From positions 1-59,439 of the forward strand of contig WRDH01000014.1 of assembly GCA_009783555.1 (NCBI GenBank): DNA of 59,439 nt, written 5' to 3'. The notes beneath the pieces are model-generated. The model searched no databases. It had not been told where the DNA came from and worked only from the letters and a program-made list of their open reading frames with translations. How positions within the stretch are numbered: the stretch's first letter is position 1; every line of letters begins with the position of its first letter. The translations under genes were made by a program, and so were the position numbers. This DNA comes from Oscillospiraceae bacterium (GTDB taxonomy: Bacteria > Bacillota > Clostridia > Oscillospirales > Oscillospiraceae). Of this stretch, positions 52,261 through 59,439 are shown in pieces.

Positions 52261-53541
52261 ATGTATAGGATATTAATCGAAAAGTTGATTGAGTGGAAGG
52301 AAGACCTGCATAAGAGGCCTTTAATTGTTAAAGGAGTGCCTCAGTGCGGGAAGACTTATTTGCTAAAAGAGTTTGGGAAGAAGTTTTATAAAGATGTGCT
52401 ATACCTTGATTTTAGTGAAGATCCTCACTTAACGGATTTATTTAATCATAACCTTAATCCCGAGAAGATTATCAAAGATCTATCGTTATTTCGGGGTAGT
52501 GATATAAAATCGGAGTCTACATTAATTATTTTCGACTCTGTTGACTCTTGCGGTCAAGCTTTGGACTCTTTAGAACACTTTAGCACTATGACTCCGCAAT
52601 ATCATATTATCGCCGTATGCTCATACCTTGAAAAATCATTGACAAAAGTTGATACATTAACTTTATACCCTATGAACTTCTACGAATTCTTACATGCTCA
52701 AAACTCTATGCTTGCAATGCATCTTAATGAAAGTGCTTTTCATGGTGATGAGCTTAAGACATTCAGTACGCAATTGGAGGAGTTGTTCAGGGATTATCAA
52801 ATTGTCGGCGGTATGCCGGAGGTTGTGCAGAGCTGGATTGAAACAAAAAGTATCGAAACAATCGACAAAATACAAAGCCGTATATTAAGCGGCTATGAAA
52901 ACAAGTTTACTAAATATGCGCCTATCACAATGTTTCAAAAGCTATGTGCGATATGGAACGCTGTTCCTGCTCAACTGGCAAAAGAGAATAGAAAGTTTGT
53001 TTTCAGTCAAGTTAAAAAGAGCTGGCGTGCAAAGGATTTGGAAGACGCTCTCTATCATCTGATACGCACAGGGTTGATATATAAGGTAGATCATGTAGAT
53101 AAGCCCGAAATACCATTGCCGTCACATGCTAATCATACGCACTTTAAGCTTTACATGTGTGATGTCGGGCTGCTGCGCCGCACCGCACGTATTCCGGCAT
53201 CTGTTGTCATTGATAAAACAAGTAATTTCAAAGAAATTAAAGGTGCGCTTATTGAGAATATTGTGTGCTCCGAGCTCAAAAGATTATATGGGGATGATGT
53301 CTATTACTGGTCCGCTGAAAAACCCGGCAGAGCTGAGGTCGAGTTCATTTTCCAAGATGGCAGCGATATTATCCCTGTTGTTGCAAAAGCCGGCAGTGCA
53401 AGTCGAACAAGGTCACTTACTCAATACTCGGTAAGGTTTTTTCCGAAAAAAACAGTCTTGACCTCAATGGACAATAACAAAGCAGACATTTTGCCACTAT
53501 ACGCTTTTTGGAATTTAAAGCAGTGGCTCCTAAAGCAGTAA
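52261..53541 (+). CDS. AAA ATPase / DUF4143 protein with altered Walker B
   Basis: A 426-residue protein of the AAA_14-DUF4143 group. Walker A is GVPQCGKT (25-32). The Walker B region reads LIIFDSVDSCGQALDSLEHF, so Ser93 stands where the family has Glu (DEIQ). The C-terminal DUF4143 domain has LIENIVCSELKRLYGDDVYYW and AEVEFIFQDG, but VVAKAG in place of PVEVKAG. GGAGG precedes the ATG. Family members often accompany defence or toxin-antitoxin loci but their role is unclear. Confidence 0.8.
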   Translation: MYRILIEKLIEWKEDLHKRPLIVKGVPQCGKTYLLKEFGKKFYKDVLYLDFSEDPHLTDLFNHNLNPEKIIKDLSLFRGSDIKSESTLIIFDSVDSCGQALDSLEHFSTMTPQYHIIAVCSYLEKSLTKVDTLTLYPMNFYEFLHAQNSMLAMHLNESAFHGDELKTFSTQLEELFRDYQIVGGMPEVVQSWIETKSIETIDKIQSRILSGYENKFTKYAPITMFQKLCAIWNAVPAQLAKENRKFVFSQVKKSWRAKDLEDALYHLIRTGLIYKVDHVDKPEIPLPSHANHTHFKLYMCDVGLLRRTARIPASVVIDKTSNFKEIKGALIENIVCSELKRLYGDDVYYWSAEKPGRAEVEFIFQDGSDIIPVVAKAGSASRTRSLTQYSVRFFPKKTVLTSMDNNKADILPLYAFWNLKQWLLKQ

Positions 53542-53566
53542 GATTTTCTCAAAAGTTGTACTTTTA

Positions 53567-53595
53567 TTGTTATAAATAGTGCACCATGATATAAT
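53567..53595 (+). promoter_or_regulatory. Promoter of the type I restriction operon
   Basis: TTGTTA (53567-53572), 17 bases, TATAAT (53590-53595), with a TG extension (TGATATAAT). Confidence 0.75.
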
Positions 53596-53646
53596 CGGTA
53601 TAAATGTTCTCATAATTTTTCTTATCTGAACATAGGAGGGATTCTA

Positions 53647-56397
53647 TTGTCACCCGAAGCCAAAGCTCGTATAAAAATTGATAAAATGCTAACAAATGCC
53701 GGATACATTCTTCAGGATAAAGACGAGTTTGACCGTACAGCGGCACTCGGAGTAGCAGTTCGCGAGTATCCGACAAAAAGTGGTCCTGTTGATTATTTGC
53801 TATTTGTAAATGGCAACCCGGTTGGAGTTGTTGAAGCTAAGGCAGAGAATAAGGGTTCTTCATTGCTTGGTGTCGCTGAGCAATCAATACGGTATGCAAA
53901 AAGTGGGTTAAGAGGGTTGCCGGAGATTCCGGATATTCGATTTACATATGAAAGCACAGGAGCCAAAACAAACTACTGCGATTTATCCGATGAAAAGTTC
54001 CGCTCAAGAGAAGTATTTTATTTTCATAAACCCGAAACACTAGCAGAACTATTAATGGATAATAATACATTGCGAAACAGGTTAAAATCTTTACCTTCAT
54101 TTGACACTACAGGATTTCGTGAATGCCAAATAATCGCTATTCAAAACCTTGAGCAATCGTTTTCAAGCAACAAACCTCGCGCACTCATACAGATGGCAAC
54201 CGGAGCGGGGAAGACCTTTACAGCGATAACAGCCGTATACCGGTTGCTTAGATTTGCAAAAGCAAACCGAATATTATTCTTAGTAGATACAAAAAATCTG
54301 GGGGAGCAAGCAGAAGCGGAGTTTATGAACTACAAACCATCCGACGATGGTAGGTTTTTTACGGAGTTATATGGAGTTCGGCGCTTGAATTCATCATTTA
54401 TTCCAACAGATGCAAAAGTGTGTATCAGTACGATCCAACGCATGTACTCAATTCTTAGAAATGAAGAACTTGATGAATCTGATGAAGAGAAATCTCTGAA
54501 TGAACAACCTGTTTCAGGAAAACCACGTGATGTTATATATAACGACCGTTACACACCTGAATTCTTTGATTTTATTATAATCGATGAATGCCATAGGTCA
54601 ATTTACAACGTATGGCAACAGGTTCTTGATTACTTTGATGCCTTTCTTATTGGTTTAACTGCAACGCCGGATAACCGGACATTTGGGTTTTTCAACAAAA
54701 ATATTGTTAGCGAGTACTCCCATGAACAAGCGGTGTTGGATAATGTAAATGTGGGACGCAATGGAACATATCTGATAGAGACAAGAATAGGCAGCAAAGG
54801 CGGCACAATTCTCAAGCAAACAGTTGAAGTCAGAGAGCGATTGTCGAGAAGGAAGCGGTGGGAGCAGCTTGATGAGGATTTAGACTATAAACCATCACAG
54901 CTCGATCGTGATGTTGTAAACCCGACGCAGATACGAAGCGTTATTAAAGCATTTTATGATGATTGGAAGATTATATTTCCCGGAAGAAAGGAGTTACCAA
55001 AAACACTGGTATTTGCAAAGACCGACAGTCATGCGGATGATATAATCAACGTAATCCGTGAAGAATTCGGTGAAGGTAACGAGTTTTGCAAGAAAATAAC
55101 TTACGGTTCTAAGGAAGACCCAAAAAGCATACTATCAGCTTTTCGTAATGACTTTAATCCGCGTGTTGCTGTTACCGTGGATATGATTGCTACAGGTACT
55201 GATGTAAAACCTCTTGAGTGTTTGGTATTCATGCGCGATGTGCGGAGCAAAAACTATTTTGAGCAAATGCTCGGGCGTGCTACAAGGACATTGGGTGAGG
55301 ATGATCTGAAGAAAGTATCTCCGTCAGCAGTGCATAGAAAGCTGGGGTTTATTGTTGTTGACGCAGTAGGAGTTACAAAATCCCAGAAAACAACTTCACG
55401 CCAGTTGGAACGAAAACCAACTGAGACACTAGAGAATCTTATGTGGAGTGTAGCAAATGGTGTGTGCGATGAAGACACCCTGACGACCCTTGCCGGACGT
55501 CTTGCGAATCTTGATAAGCTTATGACAGAAAAGGAAAAGAATAAGTTTAAAGAAATAAGTGACACGTCTGTTATATCTATAGCAAGAAACTTATTAAATG
55601 CATTTGATGAGGATACTATTAATGAAATTGTTGTGAATAGATACGGTAAGAACATTCCGTATGACAATGTTGAAGATATCACTGCAGAGATTAGCATCGA
55701 ATTGGCAACTGAAGCATCAAAGCCGTTTAATAGTCCGGAAATAAGAAAATATATAGAGTCTGTCAGGAAAAGTCATTACCAAATAATTGATAATATAAAT
55801 ATTGATGAAGTTACTAATAGAGGATGGGATACCGACCTGGAAAAAGAAGCGACAGAAAAGATAATGTCATTTGCAGACTTTATTGATCAAAATCGCAGGA
55901 ACATTGATGCACTTGAAATAATCTATAACCAAAGCTATAAAAATCGAAGCCTAACGCTTGAAATGGTGAAAGATTTATATAGTGCTTTACTTGATGCGAA
56001 ATTACCTCCTGATGAGATTTGGAAAGCATATTCAATTATCAAACCTGAGAAAGTTCGTGAAAAGAGCATTCTTAATAAGCTTGCGGACATTATATCTTTA
56101 GTTCGATTTGAGTTAGGGCATACTTTGGAGCTAAACTCATTTTCATCAGATGTAGCACGACGTTTCCAAGAATGGACATTCAAAAAGCAAGAAGGCGCAT
56201 TTAAATTTACAGAAGAGCAAATGGACTGGCTTCGTATGCTTCGCGACCACATAGCCTCTTCTGTATCCATTACTATTGTGCATCTTGATTTATCTCCATT
56301 TGACAGCAAAGGTGGTCTTGGTAGGTTTTACAAATTATTCGGCAACGAATACGAAAGCATATTGGAAGAAATAAACTATGCTTTGGTAGCAGCATAA
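53647..56397 (+). CDS. hsdR: Type I restriction enzyme R subunit
   Basis: A 916-residue motor-nuclease. The nuclease site is Asp49 plus EAK (63-65); Walker A ATGAGKT (184-190), DECH (313-316), GLTATP and the helicase motif QMLGRATRTLGEDD follow. A C-terminal helical region (about 650-900) binds the methylase. TTG start behind AGGAGGG. With HsdM and HsdS it would translocate and cut unmodified DNA. Confidence 0.95.
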   Translation: MSPEAKARIKIDKMLTNAGYILQDKDEFDRTAALGVAVREYPTKSGPVDYLLFVNGNPVGVVEAKAENKGSSLLGVAEQSIRYAKSGLRGLPEIPDIRFTYESTGAKTNYCDLSDEKFRSREVFYFHKPETLAELLMDNNTLRNRLKSLPSFDTTGFRECQIIAIQNLEQSFSSNKPRALIQMATGAGKTFTAITAVYRLLRFAKANRILFLVDTKNLGEQAEAEFMNYKPSDDGRFFTELYGVRRLNSSFIPTDAKVCISTIQRMYSILRNEELDESDEEKSLNEQPVSGKPRDVIYNDRYTPEFFDFIIIDECHRSIYNVWQQVLDYFDAFLIGLTATPDNRTFGFFNKNIVSEYSHEQAVLDNVNVGRNGTYLIETRIGSKGGTILKQTVEVRERLSRRKRWEQLDEDLDYKPSQLDRDVVNPTQIRSVIKAFYDDWKIIFPGRKELPKTLVFAKTDSHADDIINVIREEFGEGNEFCKKITYGSKEDPKSILSAFRNDFNPRVAVTVDMIATGTDVKPLECLVFMRDVRSKNYFEQMLGRATRTLGEDDLKKVSPSAVHRKLGFIVVDAVGVTKSQKTTSRQLERKPTETLENLMWSVANGVCDEDTLTTLAGRLANLDKLMTEKEKNKFKEISDTSVISIARNLLNAFDEDTINEIVVNRYGKNIPYDNVEDITAEISIELATEASKPFNSPEIRKYIESVRKSHYQIIDNINIDEVTNRGWDTDLEKEATEKIMSFADFIDQNRRNIDALEIIYNQSYKNRSLTLEMVKDLYSALLDAKLPPDEIWKAYSIIKPEKVREKSILNKLADIISLVRFELGHTLELNSFSSDVARRFQEWTFKKQEGAFKFTEEQMDWLRMLRDHIASSVSITIVHLDLSPFDSKGGLGRFYKLFGNEYESILEEINYALVAA

Positions 56398-56413
56398 AGT
56401 TGGAGGAAACTAG

Positions 56414-57889
56414 ATGGCAGAATCTAATGTAGGACAAAAAATATGGTCAATGGCGACAGTTCTGATGGGCTTTGGTGTAGGAAAAAGCGATTATCTTGAG
56501 CAAATCACGTATTTGCTTTTTATTAAAATGGCGGATGAATACTCAAAGCCTCCATATAATCGAGACATTGGAATACCTTCAGATTGTGCCTGGGATACCT
56601 TAAAAACTAAAAGTGGCAGAGAATTGTTTGACCAATACGAGTTTGTCCTTAAAACACTTGCTGAAAAGCAAGGGACTTTACAACAGATATATACAGGTGC
56701 TCAGAATAAAGTGCCGGACCCTGCTCATCTGGCAAGAGTCATTAATATGGTTGACAGCGAAAATTGGTCGTCAATGTCTTCGGATGTAAAAGGCGATATC
56801 TATGAGGACTTACTCGAAAAAATCGCAGCAGATACAAAAACCGGTGCCGGACAGTACTTTACTCCTCGCGCACTTATAAATACGATGGTTAGATGTGTTC
56901 AACCTAAACCCGGAAAAAGGGTTGCGGACCCATGTTGTGGCAGCGGCGGGTTTTTACTCGCAGTTAAAGCATTTTTAGAGAAAAACTATTCAATGAATGC
57001 AGATGAGAAGGTTGCATTAAAATTCCACACATTCAAGGGCTGGGAAATTGTCCAAAGTACTTACAGGTTATGTCTTATGAATCTGTTTTTACACAACATA
57101 AGCGACTTTGAAGGAGAACCGCCGATTATCCGTGCAGATTCACTTATTGCAGACCCGAACGAAAGGTTTGACTATGTTCTGACAAATCCACCATTCGGGA
57201 AGAAATCAGCACTGACAATAACCAATGAACAGGGTATACAGGAGAGTGAGGATTTAATATATAATCGTCAGGATTTTTGGGCGACAACATCCAACAAGCA
57301 ATTAAACTTCGTGCAGCATATTCGTACTTTATTAAATACAAGCGGAGTTGCGGCTGTTGTAGTTCCCGATAACGTATTATTTGAAGGCGGCGCAGGTGAA
57401 ACTGTACGGAAAAGGCTACTCGAAACAACAAATTTGCACACAATATTGCGCTTACCAACAGGAATATTCTATGCCCAAGGTGTAAAAGCAAATGTGATTT
57501 TCTTTGATAATAAAGTAGCATCTCCTTCAAATCAGACTAAAGAAATATGGATTTATGATTACCGGACAAATATAAAGCACACACTAAAAAAGAATCCGCT
57601 TCGTGAAACAGATTTGGATGATTTTGTTAAATGCTATTGTCCTGAAGATAGAAAACTTCGAGCTGAAACATACAGCAAGGAAAATCCCAATGGACGTTGG
57701 CGGCGATATTATTATGATGAAATAGTCGCACGGGATAAAACCAGCTTAGATATTACATGGATAAAGTCCGGCGACAGTACGGACGATTATACGCTTGCTG
57801 AACTACTTGACCTTATTAAGGAGAAGTCGGCGGCTATTTCCACGGCTGTTGGTAATCTGGAGAGCTTGATAGGTGAGGTGGACGAGTGA
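56414..57889 (+). CDS. hsdM: Type I restriction-modification methyltransferase M subunit
   Basis: A 491-residue N6-adenine methyltransferase. An N-terminal helical domain is followed by GAGQYFTPRALI (145-156), the SAM motif DPCCGSGGF (172-180) and catalytic NPPF (258-261). GGAGG precedes the ATG, 16 bases after hsdR. Its stop overlaps the DUF1016 gene by one base. Confidence 0.96.
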   Translation: MAESNVGQKIWSMATVLMGFGVGKSDYLEQITYLLFIKMADEYSKPPYNRDIGIPSDCAWDTLKTKSGRELFDQYEFVLKTLAEKQGTLQQIYTGAQNKVPDPAHLARVINMVDSENWSSMSSDVKGDIYEDLLEKIAADTKTGAGQYFTPRALINTMVRCVQPKPGKRVADPCCGSGGFLLAVKAFLEKNYSMNADEKVALKFHTFKGWEIVQSTYRLCLMNLFLHNISDFEGEPPIIRADSLIADPNERFDYVLTNPPFGKKSALTITNEQGIQESEDLIYNRQDFWATTSNKQLNFVQHIRTLLNTSGVAAVVVPDNVLFEGGAGETVRKRLLETTNLHTILRLPTGIFYAQGVKANVIFFDNKVASPSNQTKEIWIYDYRTNIKHTLKKNPLRETDLDDFVKCYCPEDRKLRAETYSKENPNGRWRRYYYDEIVARDKTSLDITWIKSGDSTDDYTLAELLDLIKEKSAAISTAVGNLESLIGEVDE

Positions 57890-59133
57890 TGAGCGAAAAT
57901 AGTGTTTTGGATTTTGGTTATGCAGCTATTATCATAAGGGACGCAATTGTTCGTTCACGTTATCAGGCTGCAAAGCTGGTAAACAAAGAGCTTCTGAGCT
58001 TGTATTATGCTGTCGGCAAATATGTATCCGATAACTCACGCACGGGTTACTGGGGGAAAGGTGCAATTAAGCAAATATCCGAGGACTTACAACACGAGTT
58101 GCCGGGATTACGTGGTTTTTCTGAAGTTTCTATTAAGCGTATGCGCCTATTCTTTGAAGCATGGCAATCAGTTTTTGCAAATCGTTCATTGACAACGGAC
58201 GATTTATCAGATGTTCCGATACCTTTAGATGAACTAATATCAAATCGCCCATCAACAATGAGCGATTTAAAGAACGCATCAAATCGTCCATTATCAACGG
58301 ACGATTTGGATGTTAGTATTGATTTAGGTTTATTATTACAAGAAATTCATAATTACTCGGAATCAAAAATGCTAATTGATAACTTTTTTAAGGTAGGTTT
58401 CACGCACCATTCAGAGATATTAGCAAAGGAAAAGTCGTTACAAGGCAGGCTTTTCTATATTGCACAATGTGCTGCTGCTTTTTGGACTGTTGAAACATTG
58501 AAATCGAAGCTTCGAGGAGATTTATATTCAAAAGAAGGCGCATTACCCAGTAACTTCATGCAAACCATACCGGAAGCGCAAGAAGCTCGACGTGCACTTC
58601 GTGCTTTCAAGGACGAATATTTTCTTGAGTACATCAATATCGAAGATGAGGTCGATCCTGATGAACGAGTTATAGAACGCAGTGTTATCACAAACATAAA
58701 AAAATTCGTCTTATCATTTGGGAATTATTTTACTTTTGTTGGTGATCAATATCGTGTTATGGTTCACGAACAAGAGAATTTCATTGACCTTCTTTTTTTC
58801 AATAGAGAACTGCGATGCCTGGTTGCTATTGAACTGAAGCGAGGAGATTTTAAACCCGCTCACTTGGGACAGTTGCAATTTTATCTCTCTGCACTTGATG
58901 AATATGTCCGCTTACCGGACGAATCCCCGTCAATTGGTATACTTTTATGTAAGGACACCAATCGTGGTGTAGTCGAGTTTGCTGTACGAGATTACAATAA
59001 ACCTATGGGGGTTGCGACGTATCGGACAAAAAACGAAATGCCGGAAAAGTGGCAAAAAGCCCTTCCGGATATTGAAGAGATGAAGAAGTTACTCGATAGC
59101 GAAGACGATGTGTTGAGCGAGGTGGGTGAATGA
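57889..59133 (+). CDS. DUF1016 (YhcG-like) PD-(D/E)XK nuclease inside the hsd operon
   Basis: A 414-residue protein. An N-terminal DUF1016 domain (YYAVGKYVSDNSR, GFSEVSIKRMRLFFEAW) and a C-terminal PD-(D/E)XK nuclease: ENFIDLLFFN with Asp, VAIELKRGDF with the ExK pair, and GQLQFYLSALDE. Between them lies a stretch of three related peptides (NRSLTTDDL, NRPSTMSDL, NRPLSTDDL, about residues 98-140) coded by palindromes. Joined to hsdM as TGATG and to hsdS as ATGA, so it belongs to the restriction operon. Its part there is not known. Confidence 0.85.
   Translation: MSENSVLDFGYAAIIIRDAIVRSRYQAAKLVNKELLSLYYAVGKYVSDNSRTGYWGKGAIKQISEDLQHELPGLRGFSEVSIKRMRLFFEAWQSVFANRSLTTDDLSDVPIPLDELISNRPSTMSDLKNASNRPLSTDDLDVSIDLGLLLQEIHNYSESKMLIDNFFKVGFTHHSEILAKEKSLQGRLFYIAQCAAAFWTVETLKSKLRGDLYSKEGALPSNFMQTIPEAQEARRALRAFKDEYFLEYINIEDEVDPDERVIERSVITNIKKFVLSFGNYFTFVGDQYRVMVHEQENFIDLLFFNRELRCLVAIELKRGDFKPAHLGQLQFYLSALDEYVRLPDESPSIGILLCKDTNRGVVEFAVRDYNKPMGVATYRTKNEMPEKWQKALPDIEEMKKLLDSEDDVLSEVGE
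58179..58307 (+). repeat. Three in-frame 27-base palindromic repeats within the DUF1016 gene
   Basis: Units at 58179-58205, 58242-58268 and 58281-58307 have the form AAATCGTCC-n9-GGACGATTT. Distances of 63 and 39 bases keep one frame. Unit 2 has AAATCGC/GCGATTT, a paired change against AAATCGT/ACGATTT. Confidence 0.85.
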
Positions 59134-59439
59134 ACACAAAGCAACTTCGCCAAAAGATACTCGATCTTGCAATAAGAGGAAAACTCGTCCCGCAAGACCC
59201 TAACGATGAACCGGCTTCGGTGTTGCTGGAGCGTGTTCATGCTGAAAAAGAAAGGCTGATAAAAGAGGGTAAAATCAAGCGGGACAAAAAGGATTCTACC
59301 GTTTTTCGCAGTGATGATAAACCGCACTATGAGCAGTTACCGGACGGATCAATAAAAAACATACAGGACGAGATACCTTTTGATTTGCCGGACGGATGGG
59401 CATGGTGTCGATTAGGAAGTATTGCTTTTTACAAGAAAG
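59130..59439 (+). CDS. hsdS: Type I restriction specificity subunit (5' part only)
   Basis: The first 103 residues of HsdS; the gene runs out of the window. KQLRQKILDLAIRGKLVPQDPNDEPASVLLERV is the usual N-terminal region, and EIPFDLPDGWAWCRLG marks the beginning of the first target-recognition domain. The ATG overlaps the DUF1016 stop (ATGA). Confidence 0.92.
   Translation, partial: MNTKQLRQKILDLAIRGKLVPQDPNDEPASVLLERVHAEKERLIKEGKIKRDKKDSTVFRSDDKPHYEQLPDGSIKNIQDEIPFDLPDGWAWCRLGSIAFYKK

Noticed and set aside
52261-53541. Toxin-antitoxin system
   Set aside because: Single gene with an ATPase layout; no small partner gene is adjacent.
58179-58307. CRISPR-like spaced repeats
   Set aside because: Only three units, unequal spacers (36 and 12 bases) and lying in frame inside a gene; no cas genes nearby.
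1-59439. tRNA or rRNA genes, prophage or transposase genes
   Set aside because: None recognised on reading both strands; the mobile signals are only non-coding repeats.

Overview
The window reads as chromosome of an anaerobic, Gram-positive, Clostridia-like member of the Bacillota. The basis is strong Shine-Dalgarno sites (GAAAGGA, GGAGG), sigma-A type promoters, ECF vitamin transporters under riboswitches, tetrahydrofolate one-carbon genes, an indolepyruvate:ferredoxin oxidoreductase and the YfmF/YfmH peptidase pair. No rRNA, tRNA, CRISPR array or prophage was seen. Species cannot be named from the sequence alone.

Layout. 1-6.9 kb, mostly minus strand: the 5' part of an Orn/Lys/Arg decarboxylase, a HAD phosphatase (plus strand), then a run of S-adenosylhomocysteine hydrolase, SAH/MTA deaminase and the tungstate transporter tupABC. 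7-8.6 kb: a sigma-A promoter, a cobalamin riboswitch with its terminator, a DUF4430 lipoprotein and an ECF S component, together a probable corrinoid uptake unit. 8.6-19.4 kb: a 2-hydroxyacid dehydrogenase, maturation genes of a selenium-dependent molybdenum hydroxylase (MoeA-like, yqeC, yqeB, xdhC) interrupted by an L,D-transpeptidase, two Gfo/Idh oxidoreductases and a tandem acetyltransferase, then an OFA-type transporter. 19.4-23.6 kb: iorA-iorB-paaK-ACT, an operon for oxidising aryl-pyruvates to acyl-CoA. 23.7-27.2 kb: FMN riboswitch with ribU, an aspartate-type aminotransferase and a strongly degenerate EPSP-synthase homologue.

27.2-36.6 kb, minus strand: fhs, fchA, folD, a methyl-H4folate methyltransferase, a corrinoid protein and comFB form a methyl-transfer operon; upstream lie a small coiled-coil protein, lgt with an acidic tail, and two M16 peptidase homologues. 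36.9-49.3 kb: an EamA exporter, citrate synthase, metK, rlmB, an 808-residue membrane protein that looks like a P-type ATPase stripped of its catalytic residues, an EF-G-like GTPase, and an FHA-RodA/PBP pair for wall synthesis. 49.5-51.5 kb: upp-uraA. 52.3 kb to the end: an AAA/DUF4143 protein and a type I restriction system (hsdR, hsdM, a DUF1016 nuclease, hsdS cut by the window edge).

The intergenic DNA is unusually rich in short dispersed repeats: at least five families, several of them fold-back elements. Some run into reading frames and create false starts or repeat-coded tails. The most unusual items are the pseudo-P-type ATPase, the riboswitch-controlled DUF4430/ECF pair, the three covarying in-frame palindromes in the DUF1016 gene, the catalytically stripped AroA homologue, and the covarying fold-back elements.
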